Assembly (NCBI GenBank): GCA_018813065.1
Contig: JAHJCH010000033.1
Coordinates: 1 to 41,377 of the forward strand
Length of the DNA stretch: 41,377 nucleotides
From: Myxococcota bacterium
Lineage (GTDB): Bacteria > Myxococcota_A > Bradymonadia > UBA7976 > UBA1532
Reading direction: 5' to 3'
The notes beneath the pieces are model-generated. The model worked only from the letters and a program-made list of their open reading frames with translations. It was not told the DNA's origin and made no database searches. Both the position numbers and the translations under genes were made by a program. Of the stretch, positions 10,804-19,417 are shown in pieces (positions within the stretch are counted from its first letter, which is position 1; every line of letters begins with the position of its first letter).

Positions 10804-10822
10804 ACAGGGATGTCAGCCCTGT
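10804..10822. promoter_or_regulatory. Inverted repeat ACAGGG-N7-CCCTGT upstream of the second sigma gene
   Basis: A perfect 6-bp inverted repeat lies 47 bases after the 9437 gene and about 170 bases upstream of the predicted start of the sigma-54-type transcript. Either a 3' hairpin of the upstream gene (no T-run) or an activator site; the sequence cannot decide. Confidence 0.35.
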
Positions 10823-10959
10823 GAATGAAGATTAACAGGCCGCACTCCGACCCCGTCTCTTAAAGATAACTTGCTGTTATTAAAGATGAAATTCCTGCTC
10901 ATAAGGGAAATATGGGGGGAAGATCAAGGGCTCATCAATAAAGCGCGCGGGCGCGTCGT

Positions 10960-10975
10960 TGGCATACCCCGTGCA
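10960..10975 (+). promoter_or_regulatory. Sigma-54 (-24/-12) promoter of the second sigma-70-family gene
   Basis: TGGCATACCCCGTGCA matches the RpoN consensus TGGCAC-N5-TTGCA with GG at 10961-10962 and GC at 10973-10974, exactly ten bases apart. The predicted transcription start is near 10986, giving a 23-base leader before ATG 11009 that contains GGAGAG. The start-codon distance (49 bases from the T) is identical to that of the matching site before the 22692 sigma gene. Confidence 0.72.
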
Positions 10976-11008
10976 GACGGCGCACACGATTTTTTACCGG
11001 AGAGCCCC

Positions 11009-12382
11009 ATGAAGCAAGCGATGACACACGAGCAGAGCAGCATCCAAGCCTACCTCGCCGAGATCGGCCGCACGCCCCTGTTGACCCGCGAGGATGAGGG
11101 GCGCTTGGCCCAGGAGATGGAGTCTGGGCGTGAGGCCATCCGCCTCGGCGTCTTGCAGACACGCGCGGGCTTCGAGGCGATCAGCCAGCTGTACGCGGAT
11201 CTCAAGGCGCGTCACCGCAGCGCCAAAGAGGTCTTCGACCAGCCCGATCCCAGCCCGGAGCAGATCGAGCGCTTGGCCGCGCAGACGGCGCTCTTGAAGA
11301 AGCTGAGGCGGCGCAAACCCTGCCCTGAGGTGCAAGCGCAGATGCAGGCGATCGTCCGCGAGATGGACGTCAGCTGGGCGGTGATCGAGGAGCTGGAGAA
11401 GCAGGCGCTGAAGGCCAATGAGGTGATCAAGGAGCGCCAGACGCTGATCGAGGAGTGTGAGATCATGGCGGGCGTCAGCGCGCCGCTGCCCGAGGCCCCC
11501 GCGCCGATCAGCGGCCTCGACGCGCGCGCCTGGGCGGCCTTGCGCGCCACCATCGACAAGGCCACGCGGGTCATCCGCGCCCAAGAGGCGCGCATGGGCC
11601 TCGACGCGGCGCAGCTCAACGCCCTCTGCCTTCAGCTGCGTGAGGATGAGCGGCGCTTGGAGAAGGCCCGTCGCCAGATGATCAAGGCCAACCTGCGGCT
11701 GGTCGTCAGCATCGCGCGGCGCTTTATGCACCGAGGCGCCTTCCTCGACCTCATCCAAGAGGGCAGCATCGGCCTGATGCGCGCGGTGGAGAAGTTCGAT
11801 TACCGCAAGGGCTATAAGTTCAGCACCTACGCGACGTGGTGGATCCGCCAAGCCATCACCCGCTCCATCGCCGATCAAGGTCGCACGATCCGGGTGCCTG
11901 TCCACGTCGTCGATCTGATCAATCGCATCCGCAAGGCGAGCCTGACGATCGAGTGGGAGAGCGGGGAGGCGGCGACCCCCGCGCGGCTGGCCGCCTATTT
12001 GGGCGCCACCGAGGAGCAGATCCGCCGCGCCCTGACCGCCGCTAAGACCCCGATCTCCTTGGCAAACCCGGTGGGCGAGGATGACAGCGAGCTGCAAGAC
12101 TTCATCTCAGATCCCGAGGCGGAGCTGCCCTCTCAGTCCGCCGAGCGCAGCCTGCTGGGGCAAGAGACCCTCAAGGCGCTGGAGCAGACGTTGACCAAGC
12201 GTGAGGCGGAGATCTTGAGGCTGCGGTTCGGGATCGGCGTGCGCGCGGATCACACGCTGGAGGAGGTCGGTGAGGTCTTTCAGCTGACCCGTGAGCGCAT
12301 CCGTCAGATCGAGGCCAAGGCGCTGCGCAAGATGCGCGTGGCCCACGCCCGCTCCCACCTGCGCCTGCTCGCCGAGGCCTGA
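11009..12382 (+). CDS. RpoD-paralogous alternative sigma factor without region 1.1
   Basis: Codes for 457 residues. It opens with region 1.2 ([21 protein letters not shown]), followed by a long alanine/charged non-conserved insert of about 200 residues, then region 2 ([52 protein letters not shown]), region 3 and region 4.2 ([17 protein letters not shown]). Recognition helices nearly equal those of RpoD at 3550, so it should read similar -35/-10 promoters. Relative to RpoD it lacks one residue between regions 2.1 and 2.2 (MHRGAFLD against TNRGLQFLD). ATG 11009 is supported by GGAGAG and by the -24/-12 promoter; earlier in-frame starts would lie upstream of or inside that promoter. Probably an RpoN-dependent, condition-specific sigma of the group 2 kind. 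Its 3' end converges on the 12386 gene with three bases between. Confidence 0.92.
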   Translation: MKQAMTHEQSSIQAYLAEIGRTPLLTREDEGRLAQEMESGREAIRLGVLQTRAGFEAISQLYADLKARHRSAKEVFDQPDPSPEQIERLAAQTALLKKLRRRKPCPEVQAQMQAIVREMDVSWAVIEELEKQALKANEVIKERQTLIEECEIMAGVSAPLPEAPAPISGLDARAWAALRATIDKATRVIRAQEARMGLDAAQLNALCLQLREDERRLEKARRQMIKANLRLVVSIARRFMHRGAFLDLIQEGSIGLMRAVEKFDYRKGYKFSTYATWWIRQAITRSIADQGRTIRVPVHVVDLINRIRKASLTIEWESGEAATPARLAAYLGATEEQIRRALTAAKTPISLANPVGEDDSELQDFISDPEAELPSQSAERSLLGQETLKALEQTLTKREAEILRLRFGIGVRADHTLEEVGEVFQLTRERIRQIEAKALRKMRVAHARSHLRLLAEA

Positions 12383-12385
12383 GCC

Positions 12386-13744
12386 TCAGCCGCCCATCCC
12401 CGCCGGGCGGCAGAGGCCCTGGCGCGTACACGTGAACCCCTCAATACACGGCAAGCCGAGGTTACAGTCGGGCAGGCAAGCGCCCAGCTGAGGCTCACAG
12501 ATATAGCCCGCGCGACAACCGCCGCCGCCGCCGAGACCACAGGCCTGTAGGCAGAGCGCCCCCCCCGGCTGTGGGCGGCAGACGCTGCCGCCGCCGCACA
12601 CGGCGTCATTGAGGCAGCTCTGCGTGCAGTAGCCGTCTGGCCAGTATGTGGGTATCCCGTCTGGCGTCACCTCGGGGATACAGAAGCCCGCGCAGTCCGC
12701 CGTCGAGGCGCAAGGCGCGCCGGTGTTTGGGGTCTGGATCGTCTGCTCTATGCAGCGGCCACTGGCCTCATCACAGACCAACGGGGCGGCGCAGTTGGCG
12801 CCCGCAGCGCGGCAGTCCGGCACACAGACCTGCGCGTCATTGCAGAGGTAGCCGACACGACAATCCCCATCGAGGCCGCCGCAGCGGGCGAGGCACATCG
12901 GTCGCTGAGAGATGTTGAGGCAGCGGGCCGCCTCGGGGCAGCTGCTGTCATCTTGGCAAGCGCGCGTGCAGTAGCCCAATGGCCACTCGGCCACACAGAT
13001 GCCCCCATCGCAGCCCTCATCGCGGACGCAGGCGCTGCCCACCACCAGCGTCGGCGGAGGATCATCCGGGGCGCGACATTGCCCATCCGCCTCATCGCAG
13101 CGCAAGGCGCCGCAGTCCCAGCCCAAGCGACAGTCGGGGAGGCAGCTCGACCACGCCTCGCCACAGACATAGCCCTCCCGACAGGGGGTCTGCGCGTCAC
13201 AGTGGAGGAGGCAAAGTTCGTCGTTTCCCAGCGTTTGGCAGTCCGCGCCCTCCGCGCAGCCATCCACGGCGCAGCTTGAAGCGCAGTGGCCGCCCGGCCA
13301 GCCTTGCGCCTCGGGTAAGCAGACGCCGCCGAGGCACTCGGCGTTGATCTCACAAGGCGCGCCGTCGGGCTGCGGCGGGACGCAGCGCCCATCGGGCTTG
13401 CACAGGCCCTCATCGCAGAGGCGACCCAGGGTGCAGTCGGGCTTGCAGACCCCCGCCTCACAGACATAGCCCACACGGCAGCCCTCATCCCCTTGACAGG
13501 CTTGGAGGCAGAGCTGCTCTTGGTTGACCTGGGCGCAGACGCCCTCCTCGCAGCCGTCGCCGCAGGCTTGGGTGCAGTAGCCGTCAGTCCAGGGGGTCAG
13601 TTGATGGTGCATCACCGCCGCGAGGCAGACGCCGCTCTCACAGCTACGGTGATCATCGCAGGGCGCGCCGATGCCCTCTGTCTTGAGCTTACAGCCGAGG
13701 GACAGCGAGAGCAGGGCGCCAGTCAGGGTGAGGCGTTTGAACAT
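12386..13744 (-). CDS. Cysteine-rich repeat lipoprotein
   Basis: Codes for 452 residues. MFKRLTLTGALLSLSLGC is a lipoprotein signal with Cys18. The rest is made of about eight to ten Cys-rich modules alternating GAPCxxxxxCxxGxC, GYCTQAC...C and CRxGYxCxxxxxxCxPDC. The spacing suggests small disulfide-linked EGF-like units, which would require an oxidising outer surface. Proteins of this style are frequent in Myxococcota and are mostly uncharacterised. It starts eight bases after the amidohydrolase gene and closes the minus-strand gene train that begins with rnd. No enzymatic motif seen; adhesion or surface display is a guess. Confidence 0.82.
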   Translation of the reverse strand: MFKRLTLTGALLSLSLGCKLKTEGIGAPCDDHRSCESGVCLAAVMHHQLTPWTDGYCTQACGDGCEEGVCAQVNQEQLCLQACQGDEGCRVGYVCEAGVCKPDCTLGRLCDEGLCKPDGRCVPPQPDGAPCEINAECLGGVCLPEAQGWPGGHCASSCAVDGCAEGADCQTLGNDELCLLHCDAQTPCREGYVCGEAWSSCLPDCRLGWDCGALRCDEADGQCRAPDDPPPTLVVGSACVRDEGCDGGICVAEWPLGYCTRACQDDSSCPEAARCLNISQRPMCLARCGGLDGDCRVGYLCNDAQVCVPDCRAAGANCAAPLVCDEASGRCIEQTIQTPNTGAPCASTADCAGFCIPEVTPDGIPTYWPDGYCTQSCLNDAVCGGGSVCRPQPGGALCLQACGLGGGGGCRAGYICEPQLGACLPDCNLGLPCIEGFTCTRQGLCRPAGMGG

Positions 13745-13752
13745 ATCAAGGC

Positions 13753-14910
13753 TCAGGATGAGGGTGGAAAGAGCAGCCGCGCGGCGTTGTCGATGTAGAG
13801 CTTACGCAAGACCTCTCGCGGGAGATCAACCCCCTGAACCTTCCACGCGCCTTGGCTGGGGGTGGGGTGATCCATGTCAACGCCCGCCGTCTCAAAGTAG
13901 GCCCAGTGGCGCGCGTAGAACCACGCCGCCTCCGCCAAGCCGGGCGGCGCCTCGGAGACGGAGCCCAGCTGGAGATCGCCGCGCCCGTTGGAGATGAGAT
14001 CTGTGCCGAAGAGGACCCGATCTTGGTGCTTGATAAAGAAGGCGCGCATCGTCGCGGCGGGGTGACGACCAAACTCGGGCACGCGCGCAGAGGTATCGAC
14101 GTAGACGTTGGGGTGGGCGTCGAGCAGCGCGTCCACATAGGCGGGCTTCTCCGGGTAATTCGCCAGATGGATGAGCAAGAAGGTGGTGCGTGGGTGACGC
14201 GCGATGACCCGATCTCGGGCGGCGATCAGGGCATCATGGCGGGGGTAGTCGCCGCCATAAAAACTCCACTGTGGCGCCATCTTAAGCTCCTCATAGCGCT
14301 CATTCTGCGGCGTGATCGGCTCAAAGAAGGCGACTGGATCGGCCACATGCCAGGCGACGATCAATCCCAGCTCAGCGCAGGCGTCAAAGAGGGGCGCGAG
14401 GCGCGCGTCATCGGGGCTGATCAGCGCGCCTTGGGCGTCGCGGACGCTCAGCCCCAGCGCCTTAAATATCTTGATCCCGATGATCCCATCCGCCTTGGCG
14501 CGGCGCAGCCCCTCGACCTGGGCTTGGACGGCGCCGGGGGCGTCGATCCCGCGCCAGTCGAGGTTGGCAAAAGCGCGGGCGCGGCCCTTGAGGACGCGCA
14601 TCATCGCCAGGGTCGCCTGGTAGCGAGGGCTGCCGACCTTGCCCGCGCTCTTGACCACGAAGCGATCGACCCCCGCGCGATCGAGGATGGTCAAGGCCGT
14701 GTCCAGCCCAAGCATCGTGGGATCGACGTGGAGGTGTGAGTCGATGATCTCGCCGTGCAGCGCGCTGCGGGTGGCGGTCGTCGGCGACGCGGGCGCGGAG
14801 GCAGGGCGGTCGGCGGGCGTGGAAGGGCTGGGCGGGGCTGGGAGGGGCTGGGCTGGGCAACCCCAGGCCAGCGCGCTGAGCGCCAAGGTCAATGAGCGGT
14901 GTCCCCACAT
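13753..14910 (-). CDS. Lipid-anchored amidohydrolase (amidohydrolase_2 family)
   Basis: Codes for 385 residues. ATG 14910 gives MWGHRSLTLALSALAWGC, a lipoprotein signal, and has AGGAG eight bases upstream; an ATG 21 bases further upstream lacks both. A Pro/Ser/Ala linker leads to a TIM-barrel amidohydrolase with metal ligands in the expected order: HLH of IDSHLHVDP, K of GIKIFKALG, H of AWHVADP, H of LIHLANYP and D of LFGTDLI. This set fits metal-dependent hydrolases/decarboxylases of the amidohydrolase_2 group; the substrate cannot be read from sequence. Anchoring in the envelope is unusual for this fold. It follows the M23 peptidase gene by five bases. Confidence 0.86.
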   Translation of the reverse strand: MWGHRSLTLALSALAWGCPAQPLPAPPSPSTPADRPASAPASPTTATRSALHGEIIDSHLHVDPTMLGLDTALTILDRAGVDRFVVKSAGKVGSPRYQATLAMMRVLKGRARAFANLDWRGIDAPGAVQAQVEGLRRAKADGIIGIKIFKALGLSVRDAQGALISPDDARLAPLFDACAELGLIVAWHVADPVAFFEPITPQNERYEELKMAPQWSFYGGDYPRHDALIAARDRVIARHPRTTFLLIHLANYPEKPAYVDALLDAHPNVYVDTSARVPEFGRHPAATMRAFFIKHQDRVLFGTDLISNGRGDLQLGSVSEAPPGLAEAAWFYARHWAYFETAGVDMDHPTPSQGAWKVQGVDLPREVLRKLYIDNAARLLFPPSS

Positions 14911-14915
14911 GGGCG

Positions 14916-16829
14916 TTACTCCTCGGGCCAAGTGAAGGCGAGCCGCGCCGTGGCCCCGCGCCCCGCTCGATCAACGACCTGCATCGTCAACGTGTGCGCG
15001 CCAGGCTTAAGCCCCTCGGCGGAGAACTCTGTGGGGTTGTAAGCCACGCGCTGGAAGCTGCGCATCCACTCCAGCGAGATGGGCGCGCCGTCGATCTGGG
15101 CCAAGACCTTGAGCACGCCCGCGCCCAGATCCTCGACGGGGACGATGATCCGCCGCCCGCCAGGGTGCGCCTCGACGCGCAGCGCGCCGATCGTCGGCGG
15201 CGTCACGTCGCGCATCACCGCCAGATCCGTGAGGTGGGCGGTCCAGCCGTAGATCAGCCCGTCCTTGGGCTGCCCGCCGAGGCGCCACCACGCCTGACGA
15301 TCCCTGAGGTAGAGCCCCAGGCCAGCCCAATCCACCCCCTCGCCCACCGCCAAGCCCACCGAGAGGCCACGGCGCGTCGGCGCCCAGCCGTTCTCAAAGC
15401 GATACAGCGGCGAGGCGGGCATCAAGCCTGGCGGCGCCCAGCCGGGCGCGTCGGCGGCCTCCAGGACCCGCAGCGCCGTGGGGAAGGCCTCGAAGCCTGC
15501 GTCCTTGGCCGCCTTAATCCCCACCAGCGGGGTGGCCCACTCCGCGCCTGGGGCGACCCCCAGCGCGTCGAGGGAGATCCGCCCCAGCGGCGTCAGCACG
15601 CGCAGCGGGGTGGGCTTGTCGCCGTTGAGGGTGACGGCCAACGCGGGCGCGTCGCCCAGCCGGGTCAAGGCCCAGCCACGCTTGATGATCTTCTCGCCCT
15701 CCAGCACGCTGAGCGTCCCAGCCTGACAGATCCCCTCAGGCAGCGGCAGGACGACCATCTGATCGCGCCACGCCGCGCTTATCCAGCCCAGCTCGGCCCC
15801 CTTCAGCGCGGCGCGGCGCGCCGCCTTGGACAGCGGCCCCAGCGCGCAGGGCGGCTGGGGGGGCTCGACCTTGAGGGTGAAGGTGGCCTTGGCCGTGAGG
15901 CCCGCCGCGTCCTCAGCGAGCAGCTCTGCGGTGTGCGCGCCCGCCTTGAGCCCCTTAAAGCTCGACTTGCTGACACGGTGATGGCGGAGGCGGCGCCCGT
16001 GGCGATAGAGCCGATGAAAGACACCCTCGCGCGCGGCGCGTAGGCGGGCGTCATAGTCCAGCTCGGTGTCGCCCTTGTCGCTGTAGGAGGTCCGCTCATA
16101 GACGCCCTCGTACCAGATCACGCCGTCGATCTTGAGCTGGAGTCGATACGGCCGCAGCGCGCGTGGGCTGCCGTCGATGGTGTCGTCCACCTCAACGAGC
16201 AAGGCCACGTCGCCGCCGATCCGCACCGGCGCGGCGAGGCGCCCCGCCTCATCGAAGCTCAAGAAGACCTCATCGTGGCCGCCGTTGACGTGCGCCTTGG
16301 GCTGGCGCGCGTAGGCGTAGAGGCGCTTGAAGCGCGGCGGCTGGGTGTCGGGGATCTTCAGGCCGTGGGTCAGCGGGTTGACCGGCGCCCCGGCCTCACG
16401 CACCTCAAAGTGGAGGTGGATCAGATCGGTGCCGCTGGTGCCGACGTAGCCCAAGGGCTCGCCGCGCTTGACCGGGATCCCCTTGACGTTATGGCTGAAC
16501 TGAAAGCCCTTGGCGCCGAAGCGACGCACCCAGGGCAAGAGCTTGGGCGCGAAGGCGGAGAGGTGGGCGTAGACCGTCACCTGGCCGCTGGGGTGGCGCA
16601 CATAGAGGCTGCGCCCATAGCCCCCCGCGCTGCGACGGATCTTATAGATCTCGCCCTCATCCGCGGCGAGCACCTTGACGGTGTCATCATCGCCGGTGAT
16701 CAGGTCCAAGCCCGCGTGGTGATGGCCGAGGCGATAGGCGCCCAGCGTGCTGCTGACCGAGGGGGGGTGATCCAGGGGGTAGAGGAGATCGCCGAGCAAC
16801 AACAGCGCGGCGCAGAGAGGCGCGATCAT
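14916..16829 (-). CDS. M23 (LytM-type) peptidase with beta-rich C-terminal region
   Basis: Codes for 637 residues with an N-terminal hydrophobic export segment (MIAPLCAALLLLGDLLYPLD). The M23 domain is next: H38-A-G-L-D42 and H138-L-H140-FE supply the zinc site, with YAHL at residue 89 as the usual supporting histidine, so it should be an active peptidoglycan endopeptidase rather than a dead EnvC-type activator. Residues about 160-637 hold several beta-sandwich-like segments, including PPRFKRLYAYARQ and two AGAHT-containing strands that look like Ig-type repeats. The start ATG overlaps the stop of the preceding gene (ATGA), implying translational coupling with the four-repeat protein. Confidence 0.88.
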   Translation of the reverse strand: MIAPLCAALLLLGDLLYPLDHPPSVSSTLGAYRLGHHHAGLDLITGDDDTVKVLAADEGEIYKIRRSAGGYGRSLYVRHPSGQVTVYAHLSAFAPKLLPWVRRFGAKGFQFSHNVKGIPVKRGEPLGYVGTSGTDLIHLHFEVREAGAPVNPLTHGLKIPDTQPPRFKRLYAYARQPKAHVNGGHDEVFLSFDEAGRLAAPVRIGGDVALLVEVDDTIDGSPRALRPYRLQLKIDGVIWYEGVYERTSYSDKGDTELDYDARLRAAREGVFHRLYRHGRRLRHHRVSKSSFKGLKAGAHTAELLAEDAAGLTAKATFTLKVEPPQPPCALGPLSKAARRAALKGAELGWISAAWRDQMVVLPLPEGICQAGTLSVLEGEKIIKRGWALTRLGDAPALAVTLNGDKPTPLRVLTPLGRISLDALGVAPGAEWATPLVGIKAAKDAGFEAFPTALRVLEAADAPGWAPPGLMPASPLYRFENGWAPTRRGLSVGLAVGEGVDWAGLGLYLRDRQAWWRLGGQPKDGLIYGWTAHLTDLAVMRDVTPPTIGALRVEAHPGGRRIIVPVEDLGAGVLKVLAQIDGAPISLEWMRSFQRVAYNPTEFSAEGLKPGAHTLTMQVVDRAGRGATARLAFTWPEE

Positions 16830-17866
16830 CCGTCTTGTGGGCGCTGCGCGGCGATGATCGCCTCGCGCTCCTTGCCATAGAGCCGGAGGTGATCGAGCAC
16901 GATCTGGAGGTTTTGGTGATTGATCTTATCCTCGCGCAGCCGATCTAGATCGTCCATCTGCCGGGCGAGCAGGTAGAGGCCCTCGCAGATCACGTCGAGG
17001 CGGGCGAGATCTCGCGACTGCCTTGATTGCCCCGCGAAGCCCTCGCGGTAGCCCTCAAAGAGCGCGTTGGCCGCCTCGCCCAAGGCGTTGACCAGCCCCT
17101 CAAAGGTGCTGGCCGCCTTGGCCTCGCGGATGAGATCCAGCTCCTTGAGGTAGGCGCCTCGGCGCTCCGTCAGCAGCTCGATGTTGGCGCGGTGAGCGTC
17201 GCTGTGAAAGCCCTGCGACGCCAGGGCGCGCATCCGCTCCAGGATCGCCTCCAGCTCCAAAATGACGCGAGAGAGGCGGGCGGGGCGGCGGGAGAGGCGG
17301 GCGGCGCCAGCGAAGTGATCGCGGTAGATGTAGAGCTGCCCATTGGCGAGCTGGGCGAGGAGGGCGGACTGCTCGGAGAGGGGGCCTTCGATGCGCAGCT
17401 GGGCGATCGCTTGGCGCTCACGGCGGAAGAGATCAAGGTAGCGCTCGATGTGCCCAAGCGTCTCTTTGATGCGTGGATCATCGGCGCCCTTGAGCTGCCC
17501 ATCCAGGGCCTCTAGATCCTCAATCATCTCTGCCAGGATGCCCAGATCTCGTGTGCGACGATCTTGCCCCGCGAAGTGACGGCGATAGCGGGCGAAGACC
17601 TGCTCGGCCATGGCCGCCGCGTGATGCGCCTCGGCGATGACCTCGCCGCGTGACTGGGCCTCGGAGATGGCGGCGGCCTCGGCTCGATAGAGCGCCAGCT
17701 CCGCCTCGATTGAGGCTGAGAGGGGCGCGCTGGCCTCTCCAAGGAGCGCCTGCGCCTCCGCGATCATCTCGTTGAGGAGGGTGAGGCTGCGAGAGATCCG
17801 AGGATGCCCCGCGAAGTTAGACTGATAGCGCTGCTGAAGGGACTCTAGGCGTTCATTTGCGTTCAT
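16826..17866 (-). CDS. Cytosolic four-repeat helical protein, function unknown
   Basis: Codes for 346 residues without signal or membrane segment. Four modules of 80-92 residues share Y-x3-FAG-x3-R-x-(S/T)-R-x5-L-x5-(I/M) with FAG at residues 18-20, 98-100, 185-187 and 277-279. Each core is followed by a long predicted helix ending in lists of Glu/Ala/Arg, so the protein probably is an extended helical rod. I do not recognise the family. It lies eight bases after rnd and overlaps the M23 peptidase gene by four bases. Neighbours suggest a role alongside RNA processing or envelope work, but the sequence alone does not show which. Confidence 0.8.
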   Translation of the reverse strand: MNANERLESLQQRYQSNFAGHPRISRSLTLLNEMIAEAQALLGEASAPLSASIEAELALYRAEAAAISEAQSRGEVIAEAHHAAAMAEQVFARYRRHFAGQDRRTRDLGILAEMIEDLEALDGQLKGADDPRIKETLGHIERYLDLFRRERQAIAQLRIEGPLSEQSALLAQLANGQLYIYRDHFAGAARLSRRPARLSRVILELEAILERMRALASQGFHSDAHRANIELLTERRGAYLKELDLIREAKAASTFEGLVNALGEAANALFEGYREGFAGQSRQSRDLARLDVICEGLYLLARQMDDLDRLREDKINHQNLQIVLDHLRLYGKEREAIIAAQRPQDG

Positions 17867-17874
17867 GGCGGCGA

Positions 17875-18993
17875 TTATATCGAGGGGGGGGGGCTGGCAA
17901 TAGGCTTTGAGGCCCAGCGCGCGTGCCAGTCGGCGAAGATCATCGCGCGCCAGCCGGTGAAGGGGCTCTCTCGCGGGTGCTTGGCGAAGCTCTTGAGCTG
18001 ATCGTGGGTGGCGAGGAGGGTCGCCTCGACGCCCAGGGCCTCAGCCTTGTCGTGCAGCGCCTGCTTGAGGAGATCAAGATCGACGAGATAGGCCCGCCCG
18101 TCATCACGGCGCTGGCCTTTGGCCTTGGGGCGCGCGCCGCGGAGAGTGGGGCGCAGGGCGGCGCTGAGCGACGCGTCCGCTTGGGGGCCAAGGCCCGTCT
18201 CCAGAGGGGCTTCACCGCGCTCTGCCGCCGCCGCCAAGCGATTGAGATCGCGATCATCGAGGATAAAGCGCGCGGGGCGGTCCTCTAGACGGGCGAGCGC
18301 GTCACGCCAGACGCAGATCTCATGGACGAGGGCCTTGTTGAGCGGGGTGCGGTGCTTGGGGCCGCGCACGCGAAAGCGGGTCTGTGGCCCGCGCGCGTAC
18401 TGGGCGGGCGACTCCATCGTCGTCATCTCCTCCCAGGCCCACGCGGCGCGGCGGCTCTCGTTGAGGACGGCGACGACGCGCTCATAAACGGCGATGAGGT
18501 GGCGCACATCATCGGCGGCGTAGCCCAGCTGTCGAGGGGAGAGGGGCCGCTGACACCAATCCGAGCGCTGCACAGACGCGGACTTGTTCATCTCCACGCC
18601 CAAAAAGAGCCGCGCCAGCCCCCCCAGCCCCCCCTTGGGCGGCACGCCGAGGAAGCGCGCGCCGAGCTGCACGTCAAAGACCGGCGCCCAGGCCCAGGCG
18701 CCCGCGTGATAGAGCAGCTCGATGTCCGCTTGCCCCGCGTAGAGCACGATGACGCGGCTGGGATCGGCGAGCAGCTCGAACAAGGGGTGGAGATCGAGCC
18801 CGGCGAGGGCGTCGATGAGGGCGAGCCCTCCAGGGTGAGCGACTTGGATCAGGGCGAGGCGCGGCCAATAGGTCTTTTGGTTCTCAAACTCGGTGTCGAG
18901 GGCCAGGACATTGAAGGCGGCCGCCGAGGCGCAGAGCTGATCAAGCGCGGCTTGGTCTTGGATCAGCGTAGGATCTTGCGGTGAAGCGTTCAT
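17875..18993 (-). CDS. rnd: Ribonuclease D-like 3'-5' exonuclease
   Basis: Codes for 372 residues. It is a DEDDy exonuclease: ExoI LDTEFENQ (D33, E35), ExoII GQADIELLYHAG, ExoIII GYAADDVRHL (Tyr and Asp). The N-terminal half is the nuclease fold. The C-terminal half contains one clear HRDC-like helical segment (LNKALVHEICVWRDALARLEDRPARF). RNase D trims the 3' ends of tRNA and other stable RNAs. ATG 18993 starts a normal N-terminus (MNASPQDPTLIQDQAALDQL); a longer 36-residue extension is possible but reads as non-coding arginine/serine-rich sequence. It begins a closely spaced minus-strand gene train. It is divergent from the small gene at 19037. Confidence 0.9.
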   Translation of the reverse strand: MNASPQDPTLIQDQAALDQLCASAAAFNVLALDTEFENQKTYWPRLALIQVAHPGGLALIDALAGLDLHPLFELLADPSRVIVLYAGQADIELLYHAGAWAWAPVFDVQLGARFLGVPPKGGLGGLARLFLGVEMNKSASVQRSDWCQRPLSPRQLGYAADDVRHLIAVYERVVAVLNESRRAAWAWEEMTTMESPAQYARGPQTRFRVRGPKHRTPLNKALVHEICVWRDALARLEDRPARFILDDRDLNRLAAAAERGEAPLETGLGPQADASLSAALRPTLRGARPKAKGQRRDDGRAYLVDLDLLKQALHDKAEALGVEATLLATHDQLKSFAKHPRESPFTGWRAMIFADWHARWASKPIASPPPSI

Positions 18994-19036
18994 CGGCTGA
19001 GGATGGGGCAAGCGCCTCGCCTCGACAAGGTACACC

Positions 19037-19408
19037 GTGCCCGATGATCTCGACCTCGAAGACGCCTTAGATGACCTCCACCACGACTTGGGCAAGTACA
19101 TCGCCCTGCCGCTCTCCCTCTTGCCCCTCGGCGCGTCGCAGGCGGCGCTGCGCGAGGCGCTGCGGCGTGGCCTGTTGGAGACGCGCCGCGTGGGCGGGGC
19201 CTGCCAAGGGGCCGAGGCGCTGTGGCGGGGGTTCTTAGAGGAGGCCCCTCAGGCGCGATCGCGGGCAGGGTTCGCGGCCTTGGAGGCGGCCATCGCGGCG
19301 GCCTTGGCGTGGATCCCACGCTTGGAGGACGAGGCGCCGCTGGATGAGGCGCGGGCGCGGGCGGATCTCACGGCGGTGCGGGCGGCGATCCGCGCTTTGA
19401 TGGGCTAA
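19037..19408 (+). CDS. Small acidic/alanine-rich conserved-looking hypothetical protein
   Basis: Codes for 123 residues from GTG 19037 in the gap between rnd and the nucleotidyltransferase gene. It starts MPDDLDLEDALDDLHHDLGKYIALPL; the HHDLGKY segment and following amphipathic helices look like a genuine small helical protein. There is no membrane segment or signal. No strong ribosome binding site is visible. I do not recognise the family with certainty, and the function is unknown. Confidence 0.6.
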   Translation: MPDDLDLEDALDDLHHDLGKYIALPLSLLPLGASQAALREALRRGLLETRRVGGACQGAEALWRGFLEEAPQARSRAGFAALEAAIAAALAWIPRLEDEAPLDEARARADLTAVRAAIRALMG

Positions 19409-19417
19409 AAAGGCGGC

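Noticed and set aside
10994-12097. Long minus-strand frame opposite the second sigma gene
   Set aside because: The opposite strand encodes complete sigma regions 1.2-4.2; this frame has no recognisable motif.
12646-13279. Plus-strand open frames opposite the Cys-rich lipoprotein gene
   Set aside because: They are antisense frames of a GC-rich gene, with no signal, ribosome binding site or sensible composition.
14892-16043. Long plus-strand frame opposite the M23 peptidase gene
   Set aside because: Arg/Gly/His-rich composition typical of antisense translation; the minus-strand frame has complete M23 motifs.
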